From contig JBGZHY010000104.1 of NCBI GenBank assembly GCA_041848045.1, positions 1 to 19,358 of the forward strand: DNA of 19,358 nucleotides. Direction: 5' to 3'. The translations under genes were made by a program, and so were the position numbers. This document shows, in pieces, positions 6,538 to 14,878 of the stretch; the stretch's first letter is position 1; each line of letters opens with the position of its first letter. Under the pieces are notes generated by a model. The model did no database searches. It saw nothing but the letters and a program-made list of their open reading frames with translations, and was not told the DNA's origin. This DNA comes from CAKAHY01 sp041848045 (GTDB lineage Bacteria; Bacillota; Clostridia; Lachnospirales; Lachnospiraceae).

Positions 6538-7263
6538 ATGATATATAAGGTGGAAAATATATTAAAAGGAAATACCTATCAGGGCAGAGGCATTATGATA
6601 GGCTGCTCGGCGGACGGTAAAAAGATGATGCTGGCGTACTTCATCATGGGAAGAAGTGAAAACTCCCGCAACCGTGTCTTTGTGCAGGGGGAAAAGCGTT
6701 TGTTGATTCATCCGGCAGATGAACGGAAGGTGGAGGATCCCCGCCTGATTATTTATTCGCCGGTGATAGAGCGTAAGGATGCCGTCATTGTCAGCAACGG
6801 GGATCAGACGGAAACCATCAATCAATTTTTGTCCGAGGGAAAAAGCTTTGAGGAGGCTCTGGCATGCAGGGAGTTTGAGCCGGATGCGCCGAACTACACC
6901 CCTCGCATTTCCGGCATCATTTACAAGGACAGAAGCTACAAATTGAGTATTTTAAAGAAAATGTCCGAGGAATCCGAGGGCTGTGCCAGATATACCTACA
7001 GTTACCAGCCGGTTGCGGGACTGGGGCATTTCATTCACACCTATGACAGGAATACGGATCCGCTACCGAGCTTTATCGGGGAGCCGCGTAAATTATATAT
7101 TCCGAATGACGCCATGGATTTTGCGCAGGCCATCTGGTCAAATTTGAATCGGGAAAACAAGATTTCCCTGTATGTGCGCAGTGAAAACAGGGAAAGCAAG
7201 AAGGTGCGGGAAGTGCTGCTGAACCGCTACGAGAGAGTGGAGGAAGGAGAGGATACGGTATGA
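6538..7263 (+). CDS. purO: IMP cyclohydrolase, PurO-like family
   Basis: 241-residue protein of the IMP_cyclohyd family, first known from archaeal PurO, which closes FAICAR to IMP in the last purine step. Family features visible are the N-terminal GNTYQGRGIMIG, MGRSENSRNRVF, VSNGDQTETI, and EPDAPNYTPRISG. ATG 6538 is preferred because AGGTGAG (6524-6530) lies seven bases upstream; ATG 6532, two codons earlier, is almost on top of that site. It overlaps the next gene by ATGA (7260-7263), implying translational coupling with the AICAR transformylase. The pair replaces the fused bifunctional PurH of most bacteria, whose cyclohydrolase (MGS-like) domain is missing here. Activity is inferred from family and context. 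Confidence 0.9.
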   Translation: MIYKVENILKGNTYQGRGIMIGCSADGKKMMLAYFIMGRSENSRNRVFVQGEKRLLIHPADERKVEDPRLIIYSPVIERKDAVIVSNGDQTETINQFLSEGKSFEEALACREFEPDAPNYTPRISGIIYKDRSYKLSILKKMSEESEGCARYTYSYQPVAGLGHFIHTYDRNTDPLPSFIGEPRKLYIPNDAMDFAQAIWSNLNRENKISLYVRSENRESKKVREVLLNRYERVEEGEDTV

Positions 7264-8444
7264 AAAGTCTGGAATTAAAGTACGGTTGCAATCCCAATCA
7301 GAAACCGGCGCAGGTATTTATGGAGGATGGAAGGGAGCTGCCCTTTGCGGTTTTAAACGGTAAGCCGGGCTATATCAATCTGTTGGACGCTTTCAATGCA
7401 TGGCAGCTGGTCAGGGAATTGGACGCCGCCACGGGTCTGGCGGCAGCGGCTTCCTTTAAGCATGTTTCCCCCAGCGGTGCCGCAGTAGGGCTGGCTCTTT
7501 CCACCAAGCTGAAGAAAGCTTATTTTGTTGAAAATGTGGAGGGTCTGGATGAAAGTCCTTTGGCTCTGGCCTATGCAAGGGCGAGGGGAACGGACAGGAT
7601 GTCCTCTTTCGGGGATTTTATTGCCCTGTCCCGCTGCTGTGACGAGGTGACGGCAAGGCTGATTGCCAAAGAGGTATCGGACGGGGTTATTGCGCCGGCG
7701 TACAGCGAGGAGGCTCTGGCGCTTCTTAGCGCAAAGAAAAAAGGGGCGTATTGTATTTTGCAGATGGATGAGAACTATGTGCCGCAGTCCTTGGAGAAAA
7801 AGCAGGTCTTCGGCATCAGCTTTGCGCAGGGCAGAAATGACTACCTTGTGGGAGAAAGGGATTTTGACAACATTGTATCCCGAAACAAAAAGCTGACGGC
7901 GGAAGCAAGGCTGAATTTGACCCTCGCGCTGATTACCTTAAAATATACGCAGTCCAATTCCGTTTGCTTTGCCAAGGACGGTCAGACCATCGGTGTGGGA
8001 GCGGGGCAGCAGTCCCGGATACATTGCACAAGGCTGGCGGGGAATAAGGCGGATATCTGGCATTTACGGCAGGCGGATAAGGTGCTTGCCCTGCCTTTTA
8101 AGGAGGGCGTGGGCAGAGCGGAGCGGGACAATGCCGTTGACATTTATATTTCCGAGGACAGCGAGCTGCTTTTGCAGGACGGCGTATGGCAGGAACTGTT
8201 TACAAAGAAGCCTCTGCCCTTTGAAAGAGAAGAAAAAAGAGCTTATCTGGCACAGGTGCAGGAGGTCTGTCTGGCATCGGACGCTTTCTTCCCCTTCGGG
8301 GACAATATTGACAGAGCAAAATTGTCCGGCGTACAATATGTGGTGGAGCCGGGCGGTTCTCTGCGGGATAGTCAGGTCATTGCCAGGGCGGACGACTACG
8401 ATATGGTACTGTGCTTTAACGGTATGCGTCTGTTTCATCATTAA
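7260..8444 (+). CDS. purH: AICAR transformylase, stand-alone (PurH C-terminal domain)
   Basis: 394-residue phosphoribosylaminoimidazolecarboxamide formyltransferase, transferring a formyl group from 10-formyl-tetrahydrofolate to AICAR. It contains only the AICARFT part of PurH: KYGCNPNQKPA at the start, the catalytic Lys-His in SFKHVSPSGAAVG, SNSVCFAKDGQTIGVGAGQQSR, DAFFPFGDNID and QYVVEPGGSLRDSQVI. The N-terminal methylglyoxal-synthase-like cyclohydrolase domain of bifunctional PurH (about 200 residues) is absent, and the gene before it supplies that activity instead. The start ATG overlaps the preceding stop codon (ATGA). Stand-alone versions like this are known in some clostridia. The symbol purH refers here only to the transformylase half. 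Confidence 0.95.
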   Translation: MKSLELKYGCNPNQKPAQVFMEDGRELPFAVLNGKPGYINLLDAFNAWQLVRELDAATGLAAAASFKHVSPSGAAVGLALSTKLKKAYFVENVEGLDESPLALAYARARGTDRMSSFGDFIALSRCCDEVTARLIAKEVSDGVIAPAYSEEALALLSAKKKGAYCILQMDENYVPQSLEKKQVFGISFAQGRNDYLVGERDFDNIVSRNKKLTAEARLNLTLALITLKYTQSNSVCFAKDGQTIGVGAGQQSRIHCTRLAGNKADIWHLRQADKVLALPFKEGVGRAERDNAVDIYISEDSELLLQDGVWQELFTKKPLPFEREEKRAYLAQVQEVCLASDAFFPFGDNIDRAKLSGVQYVVEPGGSLRDSQVIARADDYDMVLCFNGMRLFHH

Positions 8445-8454
8445 GGAGAGGGCT

Positions 8455-9051
8455 ATGTGCAGGTTGAATATTGCGGTTTTGATCAGCGGCGGAGGCACGA
8501 ATCTGCAGGCCTTGATAGATGCGGAAAAGAGGGGGGAAATCCCCGACGGACGCATCAGTCTGGTGCTCTCCAACAAAAAAGAGGCTTACGGGCTGGAAAG
8601 AGCGCGCAGGGCCGGTATTGAAGGGCTGTGGATTGCGGGAGGAGCGGAGGATGAGCTGCTTTCCTGCCTGCGGAGCCGGCAGATTGACCTGGTGATTTTG
8701 GCAGGCTATCTGGCGATTTTGTCCGCCGAATTTACAAAAGCCTATGCAGGACGTATCATCAATGTACATCCCAGCCTGATTCCCAGCTTTTGCGGCAAGG
8801 GGTATTACGGCTTAAAGGTGCATGAAAAAGCCCTGGAGTACGGCGTGAAGGTAACGGGAGCCACCGTGCATTATGTGAATGAGATTCCGGACGGCGGGCA
8901 GATTATTCTGCAAAAGGCGGTGGAGGTTTTGGACGGCGATACGGCTCCCGTTTTGCAGGAGCGTGTGATGCGGGAGGCGGAATGGGTGCTGTTGCCCAAA
9001 GCGGCACAGTATGTTTGCGCACAGATACTGCGGGAAAGGGGAGTTTTGTGA
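8455..9051 (+). CDS. purN: Phosphoribosylglycinamide formyltransferase (GAR transformylase)
   Basis: 198-residue folate-dependent enzyme that formylates GAR, the third step of the pathway. The ATG at 8455 sits three bases after AAGGAGAGG (8443-8451); the open frame extends further upstream only as a shadow of the previous gene. Motifs: NIAVLISGGGTNLQALIDA (phosphate binding), ILAGYLAIL, INVHPSLIPSFCGKGYYG with the catalytic Asn and His, GATVHYVNEIPDGGQII with the catalytic Asp. Length is normal. Its TGA stop (9049-9051) overlaps the purD ATG by one base. It needs the same 10-formyl-THF pool as the transformylase upstream. No formate-dependent PurT gene is present. Confidence 0.97.
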   Translation: MCRLNIAVLISGGGTNLQALIDAEKRGEIPDGRISLVLSNKKEAYGLERARRAGIEGLWIAGGAEDELLSCLRSRQIDLVILAGYLAILSAEFTKAYAGRIINVHPSLIPSFCGKGYYGLKVHEKALEYGVKVTGATVHYVNEIPDGGQIILQKAVEVLDGDTAPVLQERVMREAEWVLLPKAAQYVCAQILRERGVL

Positions 9052-10313
9052 TGAAAGTAGGGGTTATCGGCAGCGGAGGCAGAGAGCATGCCCTGATCAA
9101 GGCCATTCGCAAAAATCCGGCGGTGGAAAAGCTTTATGCCCTGCCCGGAAACGGGGGTATGCAGGAGGATGCCTGCTGCGTGGAAATCGATATCAAGGAT
9201 TTGCAGGCGGTGCTTGCCTTTTGTCGGAAGGAGAAGCTGGATTATGTGGTGGTGGCGCCGGATGATCCCTTGGCGGCAGGCTTGGTGAACGTGTTGGAGG
9301 ATGCGGGAATTTCCTGCTTCGGGCCTCGCAAAGAAGCGGCTGTCATAGAAAGCAGCAAAATTTTCGCCAAAAATTTGATGAAAAAATACGGAATACCCGC
9401 CGCCGACTATGCGGTTTTTGAAGAAGCGAAGGAAGCGCTGCGGTATATCGAGGATTGCCCGCTGCCCACAGTGATTAAGGCAGACGGACTGGCTCTGGGC
9501 AAGGGAGTTATTATTGCCCATACAAGAGAGGAAGCAAGGTCTGCCGTACGGGAAATGATGCTGGAGCAAAAATTCGGCAGCAGCGGCAGCAGGATTGTGG
9601 TGGAGGAGTTTCTGGAAGGACCGGAGGTTTCCGTTTTAAGCTTTACGGACGGAAAAACGGTGCTGCCTATGTTATCTTCCATGGATCATAAAAGAGCGAA
9701 GGACGGCGATAAGGGACTGAATACGGGGGGAATGGGAGTTATCGCTCCTAATCCCTACTATACCGAAGAAATTGCGGCTATCTGTATGGAGCGTATTTTT
9801 AAACCGAGCATTGCAGCCATGTGCGCAGAGGGCAGGAAGTTTAAGGGTTGCCTGTATTTCGGACTGATGCTGACAAAAGACGGGCCGAAGGTAATAGAGT
9901 ATAATGCCCGCTTCGGAGATCCGGAAACCCAGGCGATACTGCCTTTGCTCAAGACGGATCTGTTGCAGGTGCTGCAGGCGGTCAGCGGAGAATATCTGGA
10001 GGAGATAGAGCTTGTCTGGGAAAATCAGTTCTCCTGTCTGGTGGTGTTGGCAAGTGCCGGATATCCCGAAGCGTACGAAAGCGGTTACGAGATTTCTCTG
10101 CCGGCGGATACGACACATATTTATGCAGCCGGCGTAAAGAAAGAAGGAGAGCGGCTGCAAACAGCCGGAGGCAGGGTTCTGGGCGTTCTCGGCAGGGGAG
10201 AGAGCCTGGCAGAAGCCATTGCTAAGGCATATGATAAAGTAAAAGAGGTGCAATTTAAGAATTGCTATTGCCGGAGGGACATCGGGAAAAAAGCATTGGA
10301 AGTGGGGAAATAA
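9051..10313 (+). CDS. purD: Phosphoribosylamine-glycine ligase (GAR synthetase)
   Basis: 420-residue ATP-grasp ligase joining glycine to phosphoribosylamine. I chose ATG 9051 (MKVGVIGSGG) rather than an earlier in-frame ATG at 8982, because AAAGGGGAG (9036-9044) precedes it and the protein family begins with this strand. Motifs: GSGGREHAL (7-15), VVAPDDPLAAGLV, the glycine-rich ATP-grasp loop IKADGLALGKGV around Lys143, VVEEFLEGPEVSVL, MDHKRAKDGDKGLNTGGMG, and metal-binding EYNARFGDPETQ. A C-terminal domain with LASAGYPEAYESG completes a normal-length protein. It overlaps purN by one base, and purL starts two bases after its stop, so the three are tightly coupled. Confidence 0.98.
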   Translation: MKVGVIGSGGREHALIKAIRKNPAVEKLYALPGNGGMQEDACCVEIDIKDLQAVLAFCRKEKLDYVVVAPDDPLAAGLVNVLEDAGISCFGPRKEAAVIESSKIFAKNLMKKYGIPAADYAVFEEAKEALRYIEDCPLPTVIKADGLALGKGVIIAHTREEARSAVREMMLEQKFGSSGSRIVVEEFLEGPEVSVLSFTDGKTVLPMLSSMDHKRAKDGDKGLNTGGMGVIAPNPYYTEEIAAICMERIFKPSIAAMCAEGRKFKGCLYFGLMLTKDGPKVIEYNARFGDPETQAILPLLKTDLLQVLQAVSGEYLEEIELVWENQFSCLVVLASAGYPEAYESGYEISLPADTTHIYAAGVKKEGERLQTAGGRVLGVLGRGESLAEAIAKAYDKVKEVQFKNCYCRRDIGKKALEVGK

Positions 10314-10314
10314 T

Positions 10315-13300
10315 ATGGTATATCGAGTGTATGTGGAAAAGAGAGAGGGACTGGCTCATGAGGCGGAAGCGCTGCATGCGGAAATCAGGAACTTTCTGCA
10401 TATTGAGGGCGTGCAAAAGGTGCGGGTCATTAACCGCTATGATGTGGAGGGTATCTCGGAAGAAATGTTTAAAAGAGCTGCCGCCTTCATTTTATCGGAG
10501 CCTCAGATGGATACCCTCTGTGATTTTCCGGTACTGAGGGAGGACGAACAGTGCTTTGTCACGGAATATCTGCCGGGGCAGTATGACCAGCGGGCGGATT
10601 CTGCCGCACAATGTATACAGCTGATGTCCATGGAGCAAAGACCCAAGGTAAAGACGGCAAAAATGTATGTATTTGCGGGAAGCTTGTCCGTGGAAGAATT
10701 GGATAAAATCAAGAAATATGTCATCAATCCGGTGGAATCCAGAGAGGCGGATAATCAATGCTTTGCCAGCCTCGACATGGCATATGATTTGCCGAAGGAT
10801 GTGGATTTGCTGCAGGGCTTTCGCAGCCTGGACAGACAGGGACTGGAGGATTTTTTGTGCAGCTACGGCCTTGCTATGGATTTGGAGGATTTGCAGTTTT
10901 GTCAGCAGTATTTTATAGAGGAAAACAGAGATCCCCGCATAACGGAAATCCGCACGATCGACACCTACTGGTCGGATCATTGCAGACATACCACCTTTTT
11001 GACCAATATCCGCAGCGTTTCCTTTGCGGATGAAAGGGCAGAGAAGGCATGGAAGCGTTATTTGCAGACGAGAGATAAGCTGCAGCGCCAAAAGCCCTAC
11101 AGCCTGATGGATATTGCAACCGTCGGGGCAAAGAGCCTGTATCGGGACGGAAAGCTTGCCGGCCTGGATATTTCCGAGGAAATCAATGCCTGCACCGTCA
11201 AAATCAAGGTGGAGGTGGACGGGAGGGAGGAGGATTGGCTGCTCCTGTTTAAGAATGAAACCCACAATCATCCGACGGAAATCGAGCCTTTCGGAGGGGC
11301 GGCAACCTGTATCGGCGGAGCCATTCGGGATCCCCTTTCCGGCAGAGCCTATGTTTATGCGGCTATGCGTGTGACGGGAGCGGCAGATCCCACCGGAGCG
11401 CTTTCGGAAACCATTAAGGGAAAGCTGCCCCAGAGAAAAATCGTGACTACGGCAGCGGCGGGCTATTCCTCCTACGGCAATCAAATCGGATTGGCAACGG
11501 GTATTGTGGAGGAATTGTACCATCCGGGATATGCGGCAAAGCGTATGGAAATCGGCGCCGTGATTGCGGCAAGCAAGGCGGAGAATGTACGTAGAGAAGT
11601 GCCTGCAGAGGGGGATGTCGTCATTCTTATCGGCGGCAGAACCGGCAGGGACGGCTGCGGCGGCGCAACAGGTTCTTCCAAGGCGCATAAGGAGGAATCC
11701 CTGGAAAGCTGCGGTGCCGAGGTGCAGAAAGGAAATGCGCCGGAGGAGCGTAAATTACAAAGGTTGTTCCGAAATGAGGAAGCAAAATCCCTGATTAAGC
11801 GTTGCAACGACTTTGGCGCAGGCGGCGTCAGCGTGGCAATCGGCGAACTGGCAGAGGGACTTGTTATCGACTTGGATAAGGTACCGAAAAAATACGAAGG
11901 TCTGGACGGTACGGAGCTTGCCATTTCCGAATCACAGGAGCGTATGGCGGTGGTGGTGGAAGAAAAGGATGCAGCCCGCTTTATGGAGCTGGCGGCGGAG
12001 GAGAACCTGGAGGCAAGCGTAGTTGCCGGGGTGCAGAAGGAGCCGAGGCTTTTGATGTACTGGCGGGGAAAGGAGATTGTGAACCTTTCCAGAGCATTTT
12101 TAAATTCCAACGGGGCTGCAAAGCATATTGACATAGAAGTGGAAAAAGCCGCAGATTACCAAAAGACTGAGGTGAAGGATTTTGCTGCAGGCATGCGGGC
12201 TTTGGCAGGGGATTTGAATGTTTGTTCCAAGCAGGGGCTGAGCGAGCGCTTCGATTCCACCATCGGCGCCGGCACCGTGCTGATGCCTTTTGGCGGAAAA
12301 TACCAGAAGACGCCGATACAGGCGATGGTGCATAAGGTGTCCGTGGAAAAAGGACAGACCGATACCTGCTCGTTTATGGCATATGGCGCCAACCCTTATA
12401 TTATGGAAAAAGACTGCTATGCAGGCGCTTATCTTGCGGTTTTGGAATCCGTATCCAAACTGATTGCCGCCGGTGCGGACAGGTCACAGGTATACTTAAG
12501 CTTTCAGGAATATTTTGAACGTCTGGGGCAGGACAGCCGCAGATGGGGTAAGCCGCTGGCGGCGCTTTTGGGGGCTTTGGATGCCCAGCTTGATTTGGAG
12601 ATAGCCGCCATAGGCGGAAAAGACTCCATGAGCGGTTCCTTTGAAAATCTGGATGTACCGCCTACCTTGGTTTCCTTTGCCGTGACAGTAGGAAAGGTAC
12701 AGCATGTGCTTTCGCCGGAATTTAAAAAGGCGGGCGCAAAGGTTTTGCAGCTTCTGCCGGCAAAGGATATGAAGAATTTGCCGATTTTATTTGACTTTAT
12801 ACATAGCCTGGCGTTTTCCAAAAGGGCATTGTCCGTTTATACACCCGGCTACGGCGGTGTGGCGGAGGCGATTTTTAAGCAGGGTCTGGGCAACCGGCTC
12901 GGCTTTGTGTTCGCAGAGGACTGCCGCCTGCAGGATTTGTTTGCCTATGCTTATGCTTCCTTTGTTGTAGAGCTGGAGGAAGATTTGAGCGCTTCGGAAA
13001 AAGCTGATTTGCAGAAGCAGGGTATCGTTCTGCGGTATTTGGGCAGGGTATCCGAAGAATATCGCCTGCAGTACCGGGATACGGTACTGAACATGGAGGA
13101 TTTGGAGCGCATATACGATCAGCGTTTAGAAAGCGTCTTTCCGCGCAAGGCGGAAGGAAAGACGGAGGAAATGCCTTTGCTTTCTGGCGGCGTGAAAGAC
13201 AGTCGGGAGGTACAAAGACCGGCGCCGAAATTGTTAAAAGAAAAGGTGCGGGTTCTGATTCCGGCTTTTCCGGGCACCAACTGCGAATACGACAGCGCTA

Positions 13301-14043
13301 AAGCTATACGCCGTGCCGGAATGGAAGCCGAGATTATGCTGATTAAAAACTTAAGCTCCGGCGATATTGCAGACAGTGTTACCCGTATGGAGAGAGGAAT
13401 AGAAGAAGCGCAGATTATTTTCCTGCCGGGAGGCTTTTCGGGGGGAGATGAACCGGACGGTTCCGCAAAATTCATTACCGCTTTTTTCAGAAATCCGCGT
13501 ATACAGGAAGCGGTGCACAAGCTGCTGGAAGAAAGGGGAGGCCTGATGGCAGGTATTTGCAACGGCTTTCAGGCGCTGATTAAGCTGGGTCTTCTGCCTT
13601 ACGGCAAGATTACGGATACGGACGCGGACAGCCCGACCTTAGGGCACAATACCATCGGCAGACACCAGTCTATGATTGTACGGACCGGGATATGTGCCAA
13701 CATCAGCCCCTGGCTTTCTTTGACACAGCCGGGAGAGATTTATCAAGTTGCCGTTTCCCATGGAGAGGGACGCTTTATTTGCAGAGAAGAGGAGCTTAGA
13801 GCGCTGGCGAGAAATGGACAGATTGTCACCCGCTACGTGGATTTTGCGGGAAATCCGACTATGGATATACGGCATAACCCGAACGGCTCCGCCTTTGCCG
13901 TGGAGGGCATTTGTTCCCCGGACGGCAGAATCTTCGGAAAAATGGGACATTCCGAGAGGATTGACGAGGGGCTGTATCAGAATGTGCCGGGTAATTATGA
14001 CATACGGATGTTTGAAGCGGCGGCAAAGTATTTTAAGGTGTAA
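10315..14043 (+). CDS. purL: Phosphoribosylformylglycinamidine synthase, single-chain with glutaminase
   Basis: 1242-residue enzyme converting FGAR to FGAM with ATP and glutamine. It combines what Bacillus encodes as purS, purL and purQ. Domains: a PurS-like N-terminal part (about 1-110), a linker with YWSDHCRHTTF around His222, two AIRS-type synthetase halves (about 230-620 and 630-950, with FKNETHNHPTEIEPFGGAAT, GATGSSKAH near 449, and GGKDSMSG), and a class I glutaminase domain (about 977-1242) with VLIPAFPGTNCEYDSA, FLPGGFSGGDEPDGS, nucleophile Cys1082 in AGICNGFQAL, and His1149/Glu1151 in VSHGEGRF. Large single-chain PurL is usual in gammaproteobacteria and in many clostridia. No frameshift or missing catalytic residue was seen. 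Two bases separate it from purD and none from the next gene. Confidence 0.97.
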   Translation: MVYRVYVEKREGLAHEAEALHAEIRNFLHIEGVQKVRVINRYDVEGISEEMFKRAAAFILSEPQMDTLCDFPVLREDEQCFVTEYLPGQYDQRADSAAQCIQLMSMEQRPKVKTAKMYVFAGSLSVEELDKIKKYVINPVESREADNQCFASLDMAYDLPKDVDLLQGFRSLDRQGLEDFLCSYGLAMDLEDLQFCQQYFIEENRDPRITEIRTIDTYWSDHCRHTTFLTNIRSVSFADERAEKAWKRYLQTRDKLQRQKPYSLMDIATVGAKSLYRDGKLAGLDISEEINACTVKIKVEVDGREEDWLLLFKNETHNHPTEIEPFGGAATCIGGAIRDPLSGRAYVYAAMRVTGAADPTGALSETIKGKLPQRKIVTTAAAGYSSYGNQIGLATGIVEELYHPGYAAKRMEIGAVIAASKAENVRREVPAEGDVVILIGGRTGRDGCGGATGSSKAHKEESLESCGAEVQKGNAPEERKLQRLFRNEEAKSLIKRCNDFGAGGVSVAIGELAEGLVIDLDKVPKKYEGLDGTELAISESQERMAVVVEEKDAARFMELAAEENLEASVVAGVQKEPRLLMYWRGKEIVNLSRAFLNSNGAAKHIDIEVEKAADYQKTEVKDFAAGMRALAGDLNVCSKQGLSERFDSTIGAGTVLMPFGGKYQKTPIQAMVHKVSVEKGQTDTCSFMAYGANPYIMEKDCYAGAYLAVLESVSKLIAAGADRSQVYLSFQEYFERLGQDSRRWGKPLAALLGALDAQLDLEIAAIGGKDSMSGSFENLDVPPTLVSFAVTVGKVQHVLSPEFKKAGAKVLQLLPAKDMKNLPILFDFIHSLAFSKRALSVYTPGYGGVAEAIFKQGLGNRLGFVFAEDCRLQDLFAYAYASFVVELEEDLSASEKADLQKQGIVLRYLGRVSEEYRLQYRDTVLNMEDLERIYDQRLESVFPRKAEGKTEEMPLLSGGVKDSREVQRPAPKLLKEKVRVLIPAFPGTNCEYDSAKAIRRAGMEAEIMLIKNLSSGDIADSVTRMERGIEEAQIIFLPGGFSGGDEPDGSAKFITAFFRNPRIQEAVHKLLEERGGLMAGICNGFQALIKLGLLPYGKITDTDADSPTLGHNTIGRHQSMIVRTGICANISPWLSLTQPGEIYQVAVSHGEGRFICREEELRALARNGQIVTRYVDFAGNPTMDIRHNPNGSAFAVEGICSPDGRIFGKMGHSERIDEGLYQNVPGNYDIRMFEAAAKYFKV

Positions 14044-14703
14044 ATGAGGATGAAATTGTGGGGGCATAGTCTGTTTTATTTTGTCGCCTTTATCATTTTT
14101 ATCTGTCTGCTGCTTCGTGCGCCTACTCTGCGTTCCGCATACAAGAAAAAGGCGGGTTTCGGCAAATCTCTTCAACGGGCGCTATGGATGCTGTCGGCAC
14201 TTGTCTGCGTGATTTTTGCAGGATTTGCAATAATAAGGCATATGCAAAAGGCAAACATACTTCCCTTTGCAGGCGTAATGATTCTTTGTGCAGTGTTTAT
14301 GCTGATATGCGGGCTGTTGTATGTCTATCTTCTCATCGAAGAGAGGAAGTGGAAAAAGAACAATCCGGATTATGCCCTGCTTATACCGGAGGAAAGGGGA
14401 AATTTGCTGCGTAAGGAAAAAATAGAACTGCTGTCCGTAGATGAGGAAGTTTTGCATTTGCAGAAGACAGCCGGAAAAAGCGGTGACAAAATACTTCTTC
14501 GTGCCGGAAAGCATAAGCTGGAGTTTGCTTTTTATGCTGAAAAAAACGCCGGAAGGCGGTCTTTTGTGCAACTGATTTTTCAAGGGGAGGAGAACTTCTA
14601 TTGTGAAAAGGGAAAGACCTACCTGGTGCGGGCGGATGAAGAGAAGAAGCGCTTTGTGATAGAGGAGGACGTCGGCTCTTCGGGGAATAAATGGATGCTG
14701 TAA
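14044..14703 (+). CDS. Unrecognised membrane protein at the end of the purine operon
   Basis: 219-residue protein I do not recognise. The ATG directly follows the purL stop; AAGG (14035-14038) is five bases upstream. Three membrane helices can be seen: about residues 6-25 (HSLFYFVAFIIFICLLLRAP), 46-66 (ALWMLSALVCVIFAGFAII) and 72-97 (LPFAGVMILCAVFMLICGLL). A charged cytoplasmic-type C-terminal domain of about 120 residues follows, rich in Lys and Glu, with KILLRAGKHKLEFAFYAEK and a strand-rich end (KTYLVRADEEKKRFVIEED). No catalytic motif, signal peptidase site or zinc site is obvious. Zero spacing from purL makes co-transcription and translational coupling likely, but nothing in the protein itself indicates a purine role. 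Confidence 0.8.
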   Translation: MRMKLWGHSLFYFVAFIIFICLLLRAPTLRSAYKKKAGFGKSLQRALWMLSALVCVIFAGFAIIRHMQKANILPFAGVMILCAVFMLICGLLYVYLLIEERKWKKNNPDYALLIPEERGNLLRKEKIELLSVDEEVLHLQKTAGKSGDKILLRAGKHKLEFAFYAEKNAGRRSFVQLIFQGEENFYCEKGKTYLVRADEEKKRFVIEEDVGSSGNKWML

Positions 14704-14788
14704 GAGATGAGGAAGATGGACGAAATAAAGTTATATGTATTGGGAGTATTGAAAAAGAGAATGAAAGAGGCTATCTATTTCCCGACAG

Positions 14789-14869
14789 CCCCAAGGTAAA
14801 ACTAATGCTGTTGCTTGTATAAACAAAACAATCCCCCCGGGCTTATGCTCAGGGGGATTGTCCTTGGGG
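14789..14869. repeat. Nested inverted repeats in the convergent gap
   Basis: CCCCAAGG (14789-14796) is the exact reverse complement of CCTTGGGG (14862-14869). The latter directly abuts the 3' arm of the inner terminator hairpin at 14828-14861, while 31 bases separate the left arm from it. The rest of the 175-base gap (14704-14878) shows only a weak 30-codon ORF and no separate plus-strand terminator. Confidence 0.5.
14828..14861 (-). terminator. Intrinsic terminator of the minus-strand YjiH gene
   Basis: ACAATCCCCC (14828-14837) pairs perfectly with GGGGGATTGT (14852-14861); an inner 4-bp stem with one G-T wobble (GGGC/GCTC) extends it around a TTAT loop. Read on the minus strand the stem is followed by TTTTGTTTATAC, a suitable U-rich tail, 18 bases beyond the YjiH stop. 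The plus-strand side has no T run, so it is a poor terminator for the purine operon. Confidence 0.8.
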
Positions 14870-14878
14870 TATGATATA

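Noticed and set aside
7969..8454. Upstream extension of the purN frame
   Set aside because: It is an out-of-frame reading of the AICAR transformylase gene; purN starts at 8455 with its own ribosome site.
10492..11688. 398-codon minus-strand open frame
   Set aside because: Antisense shadow of purL; no ribosome site and a Cys/Arg/His-rich unfolded-looking composition.
14707..14799. 30-codon ORF after the membrane protein gene
   Set aside because: It is in frame with the preceding gene after its TAA and lacks a well-spaced ribosome site; the peptide has no recognisable feature. Could be chance or a remnant of a longer C-terminus.
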